A stretch of 64,000 nucleotides of DNA from Amycolatopsis sp. CA-128772 (GCF_002904295.1 NZ_PPHG01000074.1:1-64000), one strand, 5' to 3'; numbered from the stretch's first letter, positions 49,177 to 57,946 are shown. The notes: generated by a model from the letters alone, not told the origin. Made by a program: numbers and translations.

Positions 49177-49365
49177 GTGACGAAGGAACTGGTCCTGGTC
49201 GTACGCGGCGAAGCGGACGACGCGAGCCTGGCGGCACTGGTGACGGTGCTGGCCGGGCTCGCCGCCGCCGCGCAGGAGTCCCCGCCACCCACGCGTTCGG
49301 CGTGGGCCGGCGGAGGCTGGGGGAACGGCCCGGAAGCATGGCGCCGCTCGGCGCTGCCGCGGTAG
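49177..49365 (+). CDS. Acyl-CoA carboxylase epsilon subunit
   Basis: A 62-residue protein that begins 11 bp after AccD. The start (ELVLVVRGEADDASLAALV) and the C-terminal WRRSALPR are the pattern of AccE-type small subunits, which bind the beta subunit and raise its activity in actinomycetes. The GTG start follows a GGGGGCGGG purine tract. Confidence 0.78.
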   Translation: MTKELVLVVRGEADDASLAALVTVLAGLAAAAQESPPPTRSAWAGGGWGNGPEAWRRSALPR

Positions 49366-49855
49366 ATCGGGTCGGCTGTTTCTTTCGGCCTCCGCAGCCG
49401 ACCCCCCAGGTACGCAAGCCGACGGTCCAGGCACGCAAGCCGACCCTCCCGCCACACACCGGCGCCCGAGAATCCCACCCGCGGCAGCCCACACCACCAA
49501 CCGGCGGCCGAGAGCGCAACAAAACCCCACGCCACCCAGTCCCCCCGCAACCCCGATCCGAAGTCAGAACACGGCCGGCGGCACCGGGTCAAGGCACGCT
49601 TTCCCGCCTTGACGCGGTGTCGCCGGCCGTAGTCACAATCAGGCTTCGGGGTTGCGGCACGCAAAGAGCCGACCAAAGCACCCAAGCCGGCCGGCTCACG
49701 CACCCAAGCCGGCCGGCCCGCCTGCCCGGAGGGTCATCTCGCGTGTCTGGGGAGTCATCTCGCGTGATTGGAGGGTCGCTGCCCGGTGGCGAACTCGCGT
49801 GCCCGGCCGGACGACACTGTCCACCGAACACGCGAGTTCGCCGTTTACCGCGCGC
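49366..49855. other. 490-bp gap between convergent operons with repeats and a long hairpin
   Basis: No gene is seen. GGCGAACTCGCGTG (49788-49801) pairs exactly with CACGCGAGTTCGCC (49829-49842), a 14-bp stem that could end transcription from both sides. Before it lie short direct repeats: acccaagccggccggc twice, agtcatctcgcgtg or ggtcatctcgcgtg twice, and acgcaagccgac twice. Confidence 0.7.
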
Positions 49856-50875
49856 TCACGCGGGGTCCAGGCTGCCGGCCAGCCAGGTGCTGACCCGGCG
49901 GGCCGCCGCCATGCCGGCCCACGCCGCCAGCTCGATCAGCGTCGCGTCGGCGGGGGCCGTGGCGCGGAAGGCGTCGACCAGGCCCTCGTCGACCTGGTAG
50001 GACGCCAGCGCCACGGCCAGCGCGAGCCGGCCGGCCGGGCGGTCCGCCTCGGTGAGGCCGGCGACCGCTTCCTCGAGCCAGGCGCGGCTGAGGCCCGGCG
50101 GCTGTCCGTCCCAGGTGGACAGCCGGTCGTGCAGCAGCGTGCGGACGGCCGGCGGCACCGAGCGTTCGCCCGCGGCCTCCGTCGCCGCGTAGGCGCGGGC
50201 GAACGCATCGGCCACGACCGCGTTCGGCCGGGCCCAGCCCAGGTCCTCCGGGAGCGGGGCCGGCGGCAGCAGGCCCACCGAGTCGCCCGCCCGCGGGCCC
50301 GGCCCCGACGGCGGCCGCAGCACGCCGCCGAGCACGCGCCGCGCCTGCGGCTTGGCCGATTCCGGTACGTGGGCGGGGAACGGCGACTCCCGCAGGAACA
50401 CGTTGACCATGCGGTTGTAGTACTGGAACGCCACGGCCACGCCGACCAGCTCGGGCGCGTGCGCCGGCGGGAACGGCGGTGCGTCCGCCGTCCCCGTCGC
50501 GGACGCGCGCGCCCACGCCTCGAGGGCGGCCGTGTCCGGTCCGGCCGGGATCGCGGCCAGCGTCATGCCGTGCACGTCCACGCAGTACGGGCAGCTGTTC
50601 GCCACCGACACCCCGGTGGCCACCGCCTCCTTGGCGGCCCGGCCGGCGACCCCCTGGGCCAGCAGGGTTTCCCGCAGGACCGTCCACGCGGCGGCCAGCG
50701 CTTCCGGCGCCGCGGAGTGCAGGGCGACCGGCGGGGCGAGCATGCTGAAATCGCGCTCGACCTGCCGGTACACCTCGGCGACCAGGCCCGTGGCCCGGCG
50801 CCGCGGGACGACCCGGACGTACCGGGTGTCCCGCAGCGACCGGCGCACGGCGAACCGGACCAGTCCGGCGACCAT
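49856..50875 (-). CDS. AhpD-like (carboxymuconolactone decarboxylase fold) protein
   Basis: A 339-residue protein with the redox motif SCPYCVDVHG (about 99-108), the CxxC...H site of AhpD-type hydroperoxidases. A second helical half (about 190-335) repeats the fold without the cysteines, so it looks like a double-domain member. The start lies 8 bp after the methyltransferase stop, in the same operon. A role in removing peroxides or in core chemistry is possible; neither is proven. Confidence 0.72.
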   Translation of the reverse strand: MVAGLVRFAVRRSLRDTRYVRVVPRRRATGLVAEVYRQVERDFSMLAPPVALHSAAPEALAAAWTVLRETLLAQGVAGRAAKEAVATGVSVANSCPYCVDVHGMTLAAIPAGPDTAALEAWARASATGTADAPPFPPAHAPELVGVAVAFQYYNRMVNVFLRESPFPAHVPESAKPQARRVLGGVLRPPSGPGPRAGDSVGLLPPAPLPEDLGWARPNAVVADAFARAYAATEAAGERSVPPAVRTLLHDRLSTWDGQPPGLSRAWLEEAVAGLTEADRPAGRLALAVALASYQVDEGLVDAFRATAPADATLIELAAWAGMAAARRVSTWLAGSLDPA

Positions 50876-50883
50876 CGCGGGCC

Positions 50884-52077
50884 CTACCGCGCCGCGCGGG
50901 CGATCACGGCGCCCACGACGAAGTCGGGGTACTCCTCGGCGATCGCGTCGACGTCCGGGAGCACCGTCACGTCGCCGAGCCCGGCCGCCTCGAACGTGGC
51001 GCGCCAGGCCGCCGGGGTCAGGAAGCCGTGCGTCGGCCGCTTCACCGGGTCGGTCATCACGTCGGTGAAGCTGTCCAGGAAGTCGAAGATGATCTCGGCG
51101 TGGATCGGCCGGGCGAGCTTCGTGGGCCGCACGCATTCGGAGACGACGACCGCCCCGCCCGGCTTCAGCGCCTTCGCCGCCTCGGCGACGACGAAGTCGA
51201 GGTCGGGCGCCACGTGGAAGCAGTTGACCGCGTACACCGCGTCGAACGTGCCGGGCTCGACGCCCTGCGCTTCCCACGGCAGCGTCATGTCGATCCGGGC
51301 CGACTCGACCGTCGTCGACGGCGACGCGGCCGCGGCCGCCGCCTTCTCGCCGTGCCGGGCGAACGTCTCGGCCACCTCGGTGAACCGGTAGCGCTTGACG
51401 TCGGTCCCGAGCGTGCGCAGCACCTGCTCGGCGCCGCTGCCGCAGCCGCCGCCGATCTCCAGGATCTCGATCCCGCCCGCGGGCACCAGGCGGGACAGCG
51501 CCTCCGCGCCCACCTTGTTGTTGATCGAGTACAGCAGGTTGTCGTTCGAGAAGTACTTGAGCCACAACGGGAGCTGCGCCGGCGCGAAGAGGATCTCGTC
51601 GCCGGTGGCCTCGCCGGCGAAGAACTTCTTCGCCTCGTCGACCAGGGTCTGCAGGATGTCGGCGGCGACGGCGGCCCCCGGCTCCCGCGCGGCGAGCTCG
51701 GCCGCAACGTCGTCCCACACCGGGACGGCCGCCGAGCCGGGGACGTACCGGCCGCCCTCGCGGGCGAAGATCCCCGAGTCGGACAGCTTTTCGTAGAGGA
51801 AGTGCAGCGGGATCGTCCGGCGCCACGGGATCGACAGGTCCCGCTTGGCCTGCGGCACCGAAATGCCGTCGGCGGTCGGCAGGGCGCCGATCGACGCCAG
51901 GATCCGGTGCGCCGTCGCGTCGACCAGGCGGGCGAAGGTCTCGTTGGCCGCCAGGAACCGGAACGGGAAGTGCTCACGGACGCGTTCGTCGGCGATGGCG
52001 GCACGCAGCTTCGCGAAATCCGCCGCCTTCGGGTGCTCTTCGGGCAGACCGTAGGGGCTCTCCGCCTGGTCACTCAT
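50884..52077 (-). CDS. SAM-dependent methyltransferase
   Basis: A 397-residue class I methyltransferase. The N-terminal half (about 1-190) is helical and may aid dimerisation or substrate binding. The SAM motif ILEIGGGCGSGAEQVL lies at about 205-220, with FDAVYAVNCFHVAPDLD and LKPGGAVVVSECV after it. It lies between the P450 and AhpD-like genes. It probably O-, N- or C-methylates the enediyne or an attached unit. A GTG start at 52086 (three codons upstream) is possible. Confidence 0.85.
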   Translation of the reverse strand: MSDQAESPYGLPEEHPKAADFAKLRAAIADERVREHFPFRFLAANETFARLVDATAHRILASIGALPTADGISVPQAKRDLSIPWRRTIPLHFLYEKLSDSGIFAREGGRYVPGSAAVPVWDDVAAELAAREPGAAVAADILQTLVDEAKKFFAGEATGDEILFAPAQLPLWLKYFSNDNLLYSINNKVGAEALSRLVPAGGIEILEIGGGCGSGAEQVLRTLGTDVKRYRFTEVAETFARHGEKAAAAAASPSTTVESARIDMTLPWEAQGVEPGTFDAVYAVNCFHVAPDLDFVVAEAAKALKPGGAVVVSECVRPTKLARPIHAEIIFDFLDSFTDVMTDPVKRPTHGFLTPAAWRATFEAAGLGDVTVLPDVDAIAEEYPDFVVGAVIARAAR

Positions 52078-52110
52078 GTACTTCACTCACTTTCGCGACG
52101 TGGGACGGGG

Positions 52111-53490
52111 TCAGGCCGCGGAACGGCCGGCGTCCGGGAACGAGCGGACGGTCAGCGGGAGGCCGCCGCCGAGGCGCAGCGACATCATCGGCTCGGGCAC
52201 GACCGTCCGGCCGGGCACCGTTTCGAAGTGCAGCTCGCGCAGCAGCGTGGAGATGATGAAGGTGGCCTCCATCAGCCCCAGGTGGTTGCCGACGCAGAAC
52301 CGCGGACCGGCGCCGAACGGGATGTGGGCGTAGCGGGGGCGGTCCACCGGCTTGTCCGGGTCGAACCGGTCCGGGTCGAACCGCTCCGGCTCCGGCCAGT
52401 ACCGCGGGTGCCGGTGCAGGGTGTACGGGCAGATCAGCACCTCGGCGCCGGCCGGCACGTGGTAGCCGCCGACCTCGTCGTCGGCGACCGCCCGGCGCGG
52501 CAGGATCCACACCGGCGGATTCAGCCGCATGGCCTCCTGCAGCACCATGTGGGTGTAGCGCAGGCGCGTCAGGTCCGCGTACTCCGGACGGCGGTCGCCG
52601 TAGACCGCCACCGCCTCCGCGTGCAGCCGCTCCCGGACCTCCGGGTGCCGGCTCACGTGGTCCAGCGTCCAGCCGACCGTGCTGGCGGTCGTCTCGTGCC
52701 CGGCCAGCAGCAGGGTGACCAGCTCGTCGCGCATGCGCCGGTCGGCGACGCGCCGGTCGCTCTCCTTGGCGGTGGAGGCGATCAGCCGGGTCAGCACGTC
52801 GTCGCCGGCCGCGGACGGCTGCGCCTTCCGCCGCTCGACGAGGATCCCGACGACCTCCTGGAGGTGGTCGCGCGCCGACCGGAACGCCCGCTGCCCCTTC
52901 AGCGGCAGCCACCGCGGCACCAGGCCCAGGGTCTCCATCTCGAACATGGCCTGGTCCTGGACGGCCTCGAAGGAGTGCTCGACGCCGTCGAACTCGCCGA
53001 GGTCGATGTCCAGCAGGGTGCTGCCGAGCACGCCCAGGGTGAGGGCGGTGACCTCGGTCAGCACGTCCACCGGCCGGCCGGTGTCCCGGTGGGCGGTGAG
53101 CCGGCCGACCAGGCGGAGCGCCTCGTCGATGATCACGTCGGCCTGCGCGGCGATCCGCTTGTGCTGGAACACCGGCTGGATGGTGCGCCGCTGCTCTTTC
53201 CACAGCGCGCCCTCCGACGTCAGCAGCCCGTCGCCCAGCGCGCGTTTGGCCTCGGTGTAGCCGATGCCCTTGTGGTAGTTGGCCGCGTTGTCCGCGAGCA
53301 CGTGCTTGGCGTGGTCGGGGTGGTTGAAGATGTAAAGCGTCTTCGGGCCGATCGCCACCCGCACCGCGTCGCCGTACTCGCGGACGGCCTCGCTCATCAG
53401 GCCCAGCCGGTCCGCGCGCAGCTTGCGCAGGATCCCCGGGGCCGCCCGGCGCGGGGGTCCCGGGGGGACGCGGCGGAGGGCGCCGGTCAT
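52111..53490 (-). CDS. Cytochrome P450 monooxygenase
   Basis: A 459-residue P450 with a proline-rich lead (VPPGPPRR). The I-helix motif LLLAGHETTASTVGW lies at about 253-267, the ExxR motif in EAMRLNPPVW, and the haem loop FGAGPRFCVGNH at about 402-413. It is longer than typical soluble actinomycete P450s (about 400) and resembles the CYP class seen near enediyne E7 genes. Its ATG overlaps the SgcJ-like stop (ATGA). No ferredoxin is encoded nearby. Confidence 0.9.
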   Translation of the reverse strand: MTGALRRVPPGPPRRAAPGILRKLRADRLGLMSEAVREYGDAVRVAIGPKTLYIFNHPDHAKHVLADNAANYHKGIGYTEAKRALGDGLLTSEGALWKEQRRTIQPVFQHKRIAAQADVIIDEALRLVGRLTAHRDTGRPVDVLTEVTALTLGVLGSTLLDIDLGEFDGVEHSFEAVQDQAMFEMETLGLVPRWLPLKGQRAFRSARDHLQEVVGILVERRKAQPSAAGDDVLTRLIASTAKESDRRVADRRMRDELVTLLLAGHETTASTVGWTLDHVSRHPEVRERLHAEAVAVYGDRRPEYADLTRLRYTHMVLQEAMRLNPPVWILPRRAVADDEVGGYHVPAGAEVLICPYTLHRHPRYWPEPERFDPDRFDPDKPVDRPRYAHIPFGAGPRFCVGNHLGLMEATFIISTLLRELHFETVPGRTVVPEPMMSLRLGGGLPLTVRSFPDAGRSAA

Positions 53491-53930
53491 GCCGCGGAGG
53501 TGGTCGTGCCGGGGACCGGCAGGCCGTGCTTCGCCGGGGTGTTCTGGTACGCGGCGAGCTTCCACTGGCCGTCGGTGCGCACGGCGAACCAGGACGCGCG
53601 GATGGCCTGGGCGTCGGACACCTCGGTCTCGCCGGCCGCCACGACACCGCCCGAGGACAGCAGCAGCGCGACGTCGGCGCCGAGGAACCGCAGGCCGATC
53701 GGCTTGCCGACGACCTGGGTGCCGGCGTACTGGTTGTCGAAGGCGTCCTTGAAGAAGGCCTGGATGTCCGGGCGGCCCTGCTTGAAGATGCCGGGCAGGA
53801 TCAGCGTGCCGTCCTCGGTGAACAGATCGGCGATCGACGCGGCGTCCTGGTGGACCCAGGCCGCGAGGAGCCGCTGGGTGAGCACTGCGACGGCCGCCTG
53901 GTCGGCGGGCGACACCTCGGTCGTGGTCAT
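53487..53930 (-). CDS. SgcJ/EcaC family NTF2-like protein
   Basis: A 147-residue cone-fold protein. LLAAWVHQDAASIADLFTEDGTLILPG and a late WFAVRTDGQWKLAAYQNTP are the SgcJ/EcaC (NTF2/SnoaL-like) pattern. SgcJ homologues recur in enediyne clusters, where a role in core formation or binding has been proposed but not settled. GGAAG precedes the ATG. The stop overlaps the P450 start. Confidence 0.82.
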   Translation of the reverse strand: MTTTEVSPADQAAVAVLTQRLLAAWVHQDAASIADLFTEDGTLILPGIFKQGRPDIQAFFKDAFDNQYAGTQVVGKPIGLRFLGADVALLLSSGGVVAAGETEVSDAQAIRASWFAVRTDGQWKLAAYQNTPAKHGLPVPGTTTSAA

Positions 53931-54076
53931 GGTGCTTCCTTTCGGCGCGAGCGAGAGAAACCGCGGGCGGCGGAGGGAAACTGGCCCCGAACGCGGGCGC
54001 TCGTCTCCCAGCCGGCCCTTCCACGTTCGCACCGACGCCGCGCCACCCACGTCTCCCGCAGTGCGGACCGGGCGGG

Positions 54077-54337
54077 TCAGGCCGCGGCTTCGCGGGCCGG
54101 TGCCGTCCGTGCCGCGGGCAGCCGGGACGTGGCCAGCCGCTCGCGCGCCGGAGCGTGCGTGCTGTGCCCGGAATGCACCGCCACGTACCGGATTTCGCCG
54201 TCGATCAGCACTTCGAGCTCGGTCCGCCGGCCGGGCTCGAACGCCGCGCCGCACGCCGCGCAGGTGCGCTGGCGCGCGGCCGCACCGGCCGGGGACTGCG
54301 GGGCCGGGCCGCCGTGCGGGGCGGGGTGGTCGGTCAT
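54077..54337 (-). CDS. Small Cys-pair protein of unknown function
   Basis: An 86-residue protein. CAACGAAFEPGRRTELEVLIDG at about 25-46 contains a CxxC knuckle and then a beta-strand-like stretch with HSGHST further on, so it may be a small zinc ribbon. GGAGG lies 5 nt before the ATG. It is first in the minus-strand operon and divergent from the gene at 54621. I do not recognise the family. Confidence 0.55.
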   Translation of the reverse strand: MTDHPAPHGGPAPQSPAGAAARQRTCAACGAAFEPGRRTELEVLIDGEIRYVAVHSGHSTHAPARERLATSRLPAARTAPAREAAA

Positions 54338-54620
54338 GGGGCACCTCCTGTGCGGACGCCGGTGTCGTCACCGGGCGGTGTGCGGAACTCCTGCCCCCCG
54401 AGTGCACACCGCACGGCTTCGGCGGGACGTCTTGTGCACTGCGCAATCCCCGCGGTATGGCGGATCCGCCCGGCGCGGCACGGCACGGTCGGAGATGCCC
54501 GCGCCGCCGCGTCCCGGCCAGACTGGACGCTGTGTGGGCCGGAGTGTCACCGAGCCCGGCGCGGACCAGGCCCGCGACCCGTCCCGGGTTTCCGACGGAC
54601 GTTGATGGGGAGGCCGGCTG

Positions 54621-54953
54621 ATGGCGATGCGCCTCCAGCTCACCGATGGGTTCGAATTGCTGGAAGAGTGGGCCGAATCGGCGTCGCAGGCCGAGCGGAA
54701 CGTCATGTACGACGCATTGTTCGCGGTCGGCGACGGATCCGCATTCCTGATTTACGACATATTCGGCGACCCACGGGACCGCAGCAATTTCATTGTCTCG
54801 GTAAAACCGGGTCTGGTGCTGAAAGTGCTGCTGCGGCGGGCGGATTCATCGTTCGCGATCCGCTACCTCGGCGCCCCCGACGCCGACCCCGGCGACGCGG
54901 CCGGGAACACCACACCGGCCCGCGAGGAGCCGAGCAGCCCGGAAGGCGCCTAG
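54621..54953 (+). CDS. Small protein of unknown function
   Basis: A 110-residue protein with GGGGAGG 8 nt before the ATG. The first 85 residues look folded (FELLEEWAESASQAERN, then AFLIYDIFGDPRDRSNFIVS) and the tail is Glu/Pro-rich. Codons around 54690-54800 are less GC-rich than neighbouring genes, which hints at a different history. It has no recognised domain. It is divergent from the Cys-pair protein. Confidence 0.5.
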   Translation: MAMRLQLTDGFELLEEWAESASQAERNVMYDALFAVGDGSAFLIYDIFGDPRDRSNFIVSVKPGLVLKVLLRRADSSFAIRYLGAPDADPGDAAGNTTPAREEPSSPEGA

Positions 54954-55025
54954 GCCGAACGGGTTAGCCCGGATGTCCCCACCGGCCGCGCCGATCACGC
55001 GTCGTCGATCATGCATTCCTCACCT

Positions 55026-55052
55026 TGACAGCCTCTCAAGGCGTGTGAAAGC
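55026..55052 (+). promoter_or_regulatory. Three heptad repeats, candidate SARP-binding site
   Basis: TGACAGC (55026-55032), TCAAGGC (55036-55042) and TGAAAGC (55046-55052) repeat every 10 bp, followed by a T-run and then the gene at 55112. SARPs bind tandem heptamers spaced by about one helix turn and overlapping the -35 region. TTGACA at 55025-55030 overlaps the first heptad. Confidence 0.5.
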
Positions 55053-55111
55053 CTTTTTGTGTTTGCTGGTCAGCCCACATTACTGGGGTCTTCAACATAG
55101 GAGGCTGCACC

Positions 55112-55660
55112 ATGTCATCACCTGAATTGCCGGGACTGGACGTCTCCGGTCGCGTGCGGGCCCGTGACATTCAGATGACCGGTGTGGCCGACCTCGGCCG
55201 CCGGGTGTTGATGATCACCGGCGCGATCGACACGACCGACCACGACGTCGCGGTCAACGTGACCCTGCCGGAGCCCGGCCGCTGGCAGGTCATCAAGGCC
55301 GAGACGAACCTGACCGACCGCACCTGGGTGGCCATGCAGGCGGTGCTGGACGAGGACTCGACGTTCGTCGACGACCCCGGCACCGCGGTGATGTCCCCGC
55401 AGTTTTCGAAGAGCTTCATGACGCCCGACCAGCGGCGGCTCACCTTCTACGACGGCGAGGTCCGCCCGGGTGAGTCGGTGCTGAAGATGTATTCGATGGA
55501 GACGAGCGGCCGCAAGCCGGGGTACTTCTACTCCCGCTACAGCCCGATCGCCACCGACAGCGCCGAGCAGTCCCAGGCGACCCTGGACCAGCTGGTCAGC
55601 GACGGGATGCAGCAGCGCCCGGTGATCGAGCTGATCGTGCCGATCACCGTCGTCGACTGA
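55112..55660 (+). CDS. Conserved protein of unknown function in the enediyne cluster
   Basis: A 182-residue soluble protein, mainly beta-strand by pattern (GRWQVIKAETNLTDRTW, VIELIVPITVVD), with SMETSGRKPGYFYSRYSP in the middle. AGGAGG lies 7 nt before the ATG and an apparent SARP site lies upstream, so it is the first gene of a regulated operon that includes the FAD enzyme. I do not recognise the family. A binding or self-protection role is possible but is a guess. Confidence 0.65.
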   Translation: MSSPELPGLDVSGRVRARDIQMTGVADLGRRVLMITGAIDTTDHDVAVNVTLPEPGRWQVIKAETNLTDRTWVAMQAVLDEDSTFVDDPGTAVMSPQFSKSFMTPDQRRLTFYDGEVRPGESVLKMYSMETSGRKPGYFYSRYSPIATDSAEQSQATLDQLVSDGMQQRPVIELIVPITVVD

Positions 55661-55676
55661 GCCCGGCAGGGGCCCC

Positions 55677-56984
55677 GTGATCAAGTTCGTGCCGGAGCCG
55701 CACCTGCTCGAATCGCCCCGCGGACGTGACTGGCCGCGCCTGCCCGCGCCCGCCGCCCCCGGCTCCGGCGGCACTCCGGGGAACGCCGCCGACGTCGTCA
55801 TCGTCGGGGCCGGCCCGGCGGGGCTCGCGGTCGCGTCCGCGCTGTGGCACCACGGCGTCCGCGACGTCGTGGTGCTCGACCGGACCGGCCGTCCGTGCGG
55901 GCGGTTCTTCGGCCGGATCGACCGCCTCGGCCAGCGCGTGCTGCGCTCGCCGTACGAGCACCACCCCGGCGTGGAGGGGTTCCGCGACTGCGAGCTGCTG
56001 GACTTCGCCCGGCTGCACTGGTCGCGGCTGACCCGCACCGAACGCCGGGAGGTCCGGATGGCGCAGGCCGGGCACCGCTCGGTCGTGCCGGTCGACGTCT
56101 TCGAGGCCTACTGCGACCACCTGGTCACGAGCCACCACGTCGCGGAGAAGACGTGGCAGGCGTCCGTGCGCGAGGTGCTGCCGACGTCCGACGCGGTCAC
56201 CGTGCGCGCGAACCGGTTCACCGTCACCGCGCAGCACGCCGTGCTCTGCCTCGGCGAGGAGCGCCGCCCGGCGCCCGACGCCTGGTGGGGCGGGGGACGG
56301 CCGCCGGCCGGAGTGTCCTATTGGGACGAACCGGTGCCCGCGGGCGCGCGGCGCCAGATCGTGGTCGGCGCCGGGCTCACCGCGGCGCACCTGATCACCG
56401 GCGCGCTCGAGGCGGGCCGCCAGGTGCACTGGGTGGTCCGGGAAACCGCCGAGCGCTACCAGTGCGCCGACGTCAATTCGTCGTTCTTCCGCCCGGAGGG
56501 CCGGGCCCGCTTCGACGGCGTCGACCGGGCCGGCCGCCTGGAGCTGATGCGCCGCCACCGGCGGGCGTCGGTGATGTTCGAGTTCCGGCCGCTGCTGCAG
56601 CAGGCCGAAGCCGACGGGCGGCTGGTCGTCCACCGCGGCGAGGCGGTCAAGGAGATCGGCGACGGCGTGGTCTGCCGGCTGGAGAGCGGGCGCCTGGTCG
56701 AGGCGGACACCGCCGTGCTGGCCCTCGGCACCACGCCGGCCAGCGGCGCCGGGCTGCTGCCCCCGGACCTCGTGGGTGAACGGGACGGCTGGCCGGACCT
56801 GGACGAACGGACGCTCGGCTACACCCTCGCTCCCCGCGTTTCGGTGGTCGGCGCGGCCGCCGGGCTGATGCTCGGCCCGGCCGCGCGCAACATCGACGGC
56901 CACCGCGTGACGACCGCGCGGGTGGCCGCGGCCATCGCGCACAGCCTGCGCCACGAGCGCGTCCCGGTGGTGACGGGTGCCTGA
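55677..56984 (+). CDS. FAD-dependent NAD(P)-binding oxidoreductase
   Basis: A 435-residue flavoprotein. VVIVGAGPAGLAVASALW at about 40-57 is the FAD Rossmann motif, and IVVGAGLTAAHLITGALEAG near 228-247 is a second dinucleotide motif, so it resembles flavin monooxygenase or SidA-like enzymes. VLALGTTPA is the ATG-like loop before the C-terminus. It starts 16 bp after the upstream gene and overlaps the next. It probably hydroxylates or oxidises a pathway intermediate. Confidence 0.78.
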   Translation: MIKFVPEPHLLESPRGRDWPRLPAPAAPGSGGTPGNAADVVIVGAGPAGLAVASALWHHGVRDVVVLDRTGRPCGRFFGRIDRLGQRVLRSPYEHHPGVEGFRDCELLDFARLHWSRLTRTERREVRMAQAGHRSVVPVDVFEAYCDHLVTSHHVAEKTWQASVREVLPTSDAVTVRANRFTVTAQHAVLCLGEERRPAPDAWWGGGRPPAGVSYWDEPVPAGARRQIVVGAGLTAAHLITGALEAGRQVHWVVRETAERYQCADVNSSFFRPEGRARFDGVDRAGRLELMRRHRRASVMFEFRPLLQQAEADGRLVVHRGEAVKEIGDGVVCRLESGRLVEADTAVLALGTTPASGAGLLPPDLVGERDGWPDLDERTLGYTLAPRVSVVGAAAGLMLGPAARNIDGHRVTTARVAAAIAHSLRHERVPVVTGA

Positions 56985-57423
56985 CACGCGGTTCGCCCTC
57001 CCCGCGATCGACGACCCGGGCTCGACCGAGGTGGGCGTCATCCTGCTGGGCCTCGACGCGCCCCGTCTGCTGGCCGGGGTGGGGTTCGCGCGGCTCGCCG
57101 ACGACCCCGGCCTGGTGACGCAGGCGGTCGACCAGGCCCGCCACGGCGTGGCCGGGTTCGGGTTCCCCGGCCTGGTCGCGGCCGGGTGCGCGCGCTGGCG
57201 CACGGTCCGGGACACCGTCGGCGACCCGCCCGGGACCTCGTCCCCCGCCGCGCTGCGGGGCGCGTGGGTCGAGGCCGCCGAGCGCGTCGCCGCCGCCGTG
57301 CCCGAGGCCGGTCCGGCCTCGATCGCCTACCTGACCGCCTGTTCGCTGCGGCGCGGGGAAATCGACCGACTGGCCGACGGAGACGGAGATCCCGATGTCC
57401 TACCTGAAGTCCCTGCCGGCTGA
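56977..57423 (+). CDS. Protein of unknown function
   Basis: A 148-residue protein from a GTG start that overlaps the FAD enzyme gene, with its end overlapping the AhpD-like gene by 29 bp. The sequence is Ala/Gly-rich with predicted helices (GFARLADDPGLVTQAVDQA, ASIAYLTACSLRRGEIDRLA). The overlaps on both sides argue that it is translated. No family is recognised; it may be a partner of the AhpD-like protein. Confidence 0.55.
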   Translation: MPDTRFALPAIDDPGSTEVGVILLGLDAPRLLAGVGFARLADDPGLVTQAVDQARHGVAGFGFPGLVAAGCARWRTVRDTVGDPPGTSSPAALRGAWVEAAERVAAAVPEAGPASIAYLTACSLRRGEIDRLADGDGDPDVLPEVPAG

Positions 57424-57946
57424 AACCCGGCTGCTGCACGTCTTCGAGGCCTACCCCGGACCGGCCCGGCCGCTGCTGGACCTGCACGAGCAGGTGATGC
57501 GGGCCGAATCCCCGTTCACCCCGGGCGAGCGCGAGCTGATCGCGGCCTACGTGTCGGGCGTGAACAGCTGCGGCTACTGCCACGGGATCCACACGATCAC
57601 CGCGGAGGCCTTCGGCATCCCCGAAGGGCTGCTCGCCGCCGCGGTGCGCGACCTCGACACCGCGCCGGTGGACGAGAAGTTCCGGCCGGTGCTGGCCTAC
57701 GTCGGCAAGCTGACCCGGACGCCGTCCCGGATGACCGAGGCCGACGCCGGAGCCGTGTTCGCCGCGGGCTGGGACGACCACGCCCTGCACGACGCGATCC
57801 AGGTGTGCGCCCTGTTCAACTTCATGAACCGCGTCGTCGAGGGCGTGGGCCTGCGGGCCGACGACGCCTACGCGACGACGTCCGGCCTGCGCCTGCGCGA
57901 GGTCGGTTACGCGGGCCTGGCGCAGTTCTTCACGCCGGGGAACTGA
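57395..57946 (+). CDS. AhpD-like / carboxymuconolactone decarboxylase family protein
   Basis: A 183-residue peroxidase-related protein with the CxxC...H site in NSCGYCHGIHTIT (about 51-63). ALHDAIQVCALFNFMNRVVEGVG is the conserved C-terminal helix. This is the single-domain form usual for the family, unlike the 339-residue protein at 49856. It may scavenge peroxides formed near the reactive product. GGAG lies before the ATG. Confidence 0.85.
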   Translation: MSYLKSLPAETRLLHVFEAYPGPARPLLDLHEQVMRAESPFTPGERELIAAYVSGVNSCGYCHGIHTITAEAFGIPEGLLAAAVRDLDTAPVDEKFRPVLAYVGKLTRTPSRMTEADAGAVFAAGWDDHALHDAIQVCALFNFMNRVVEGVGLRADDAYATTSGLRLREVGYAGLAQFFTPGN

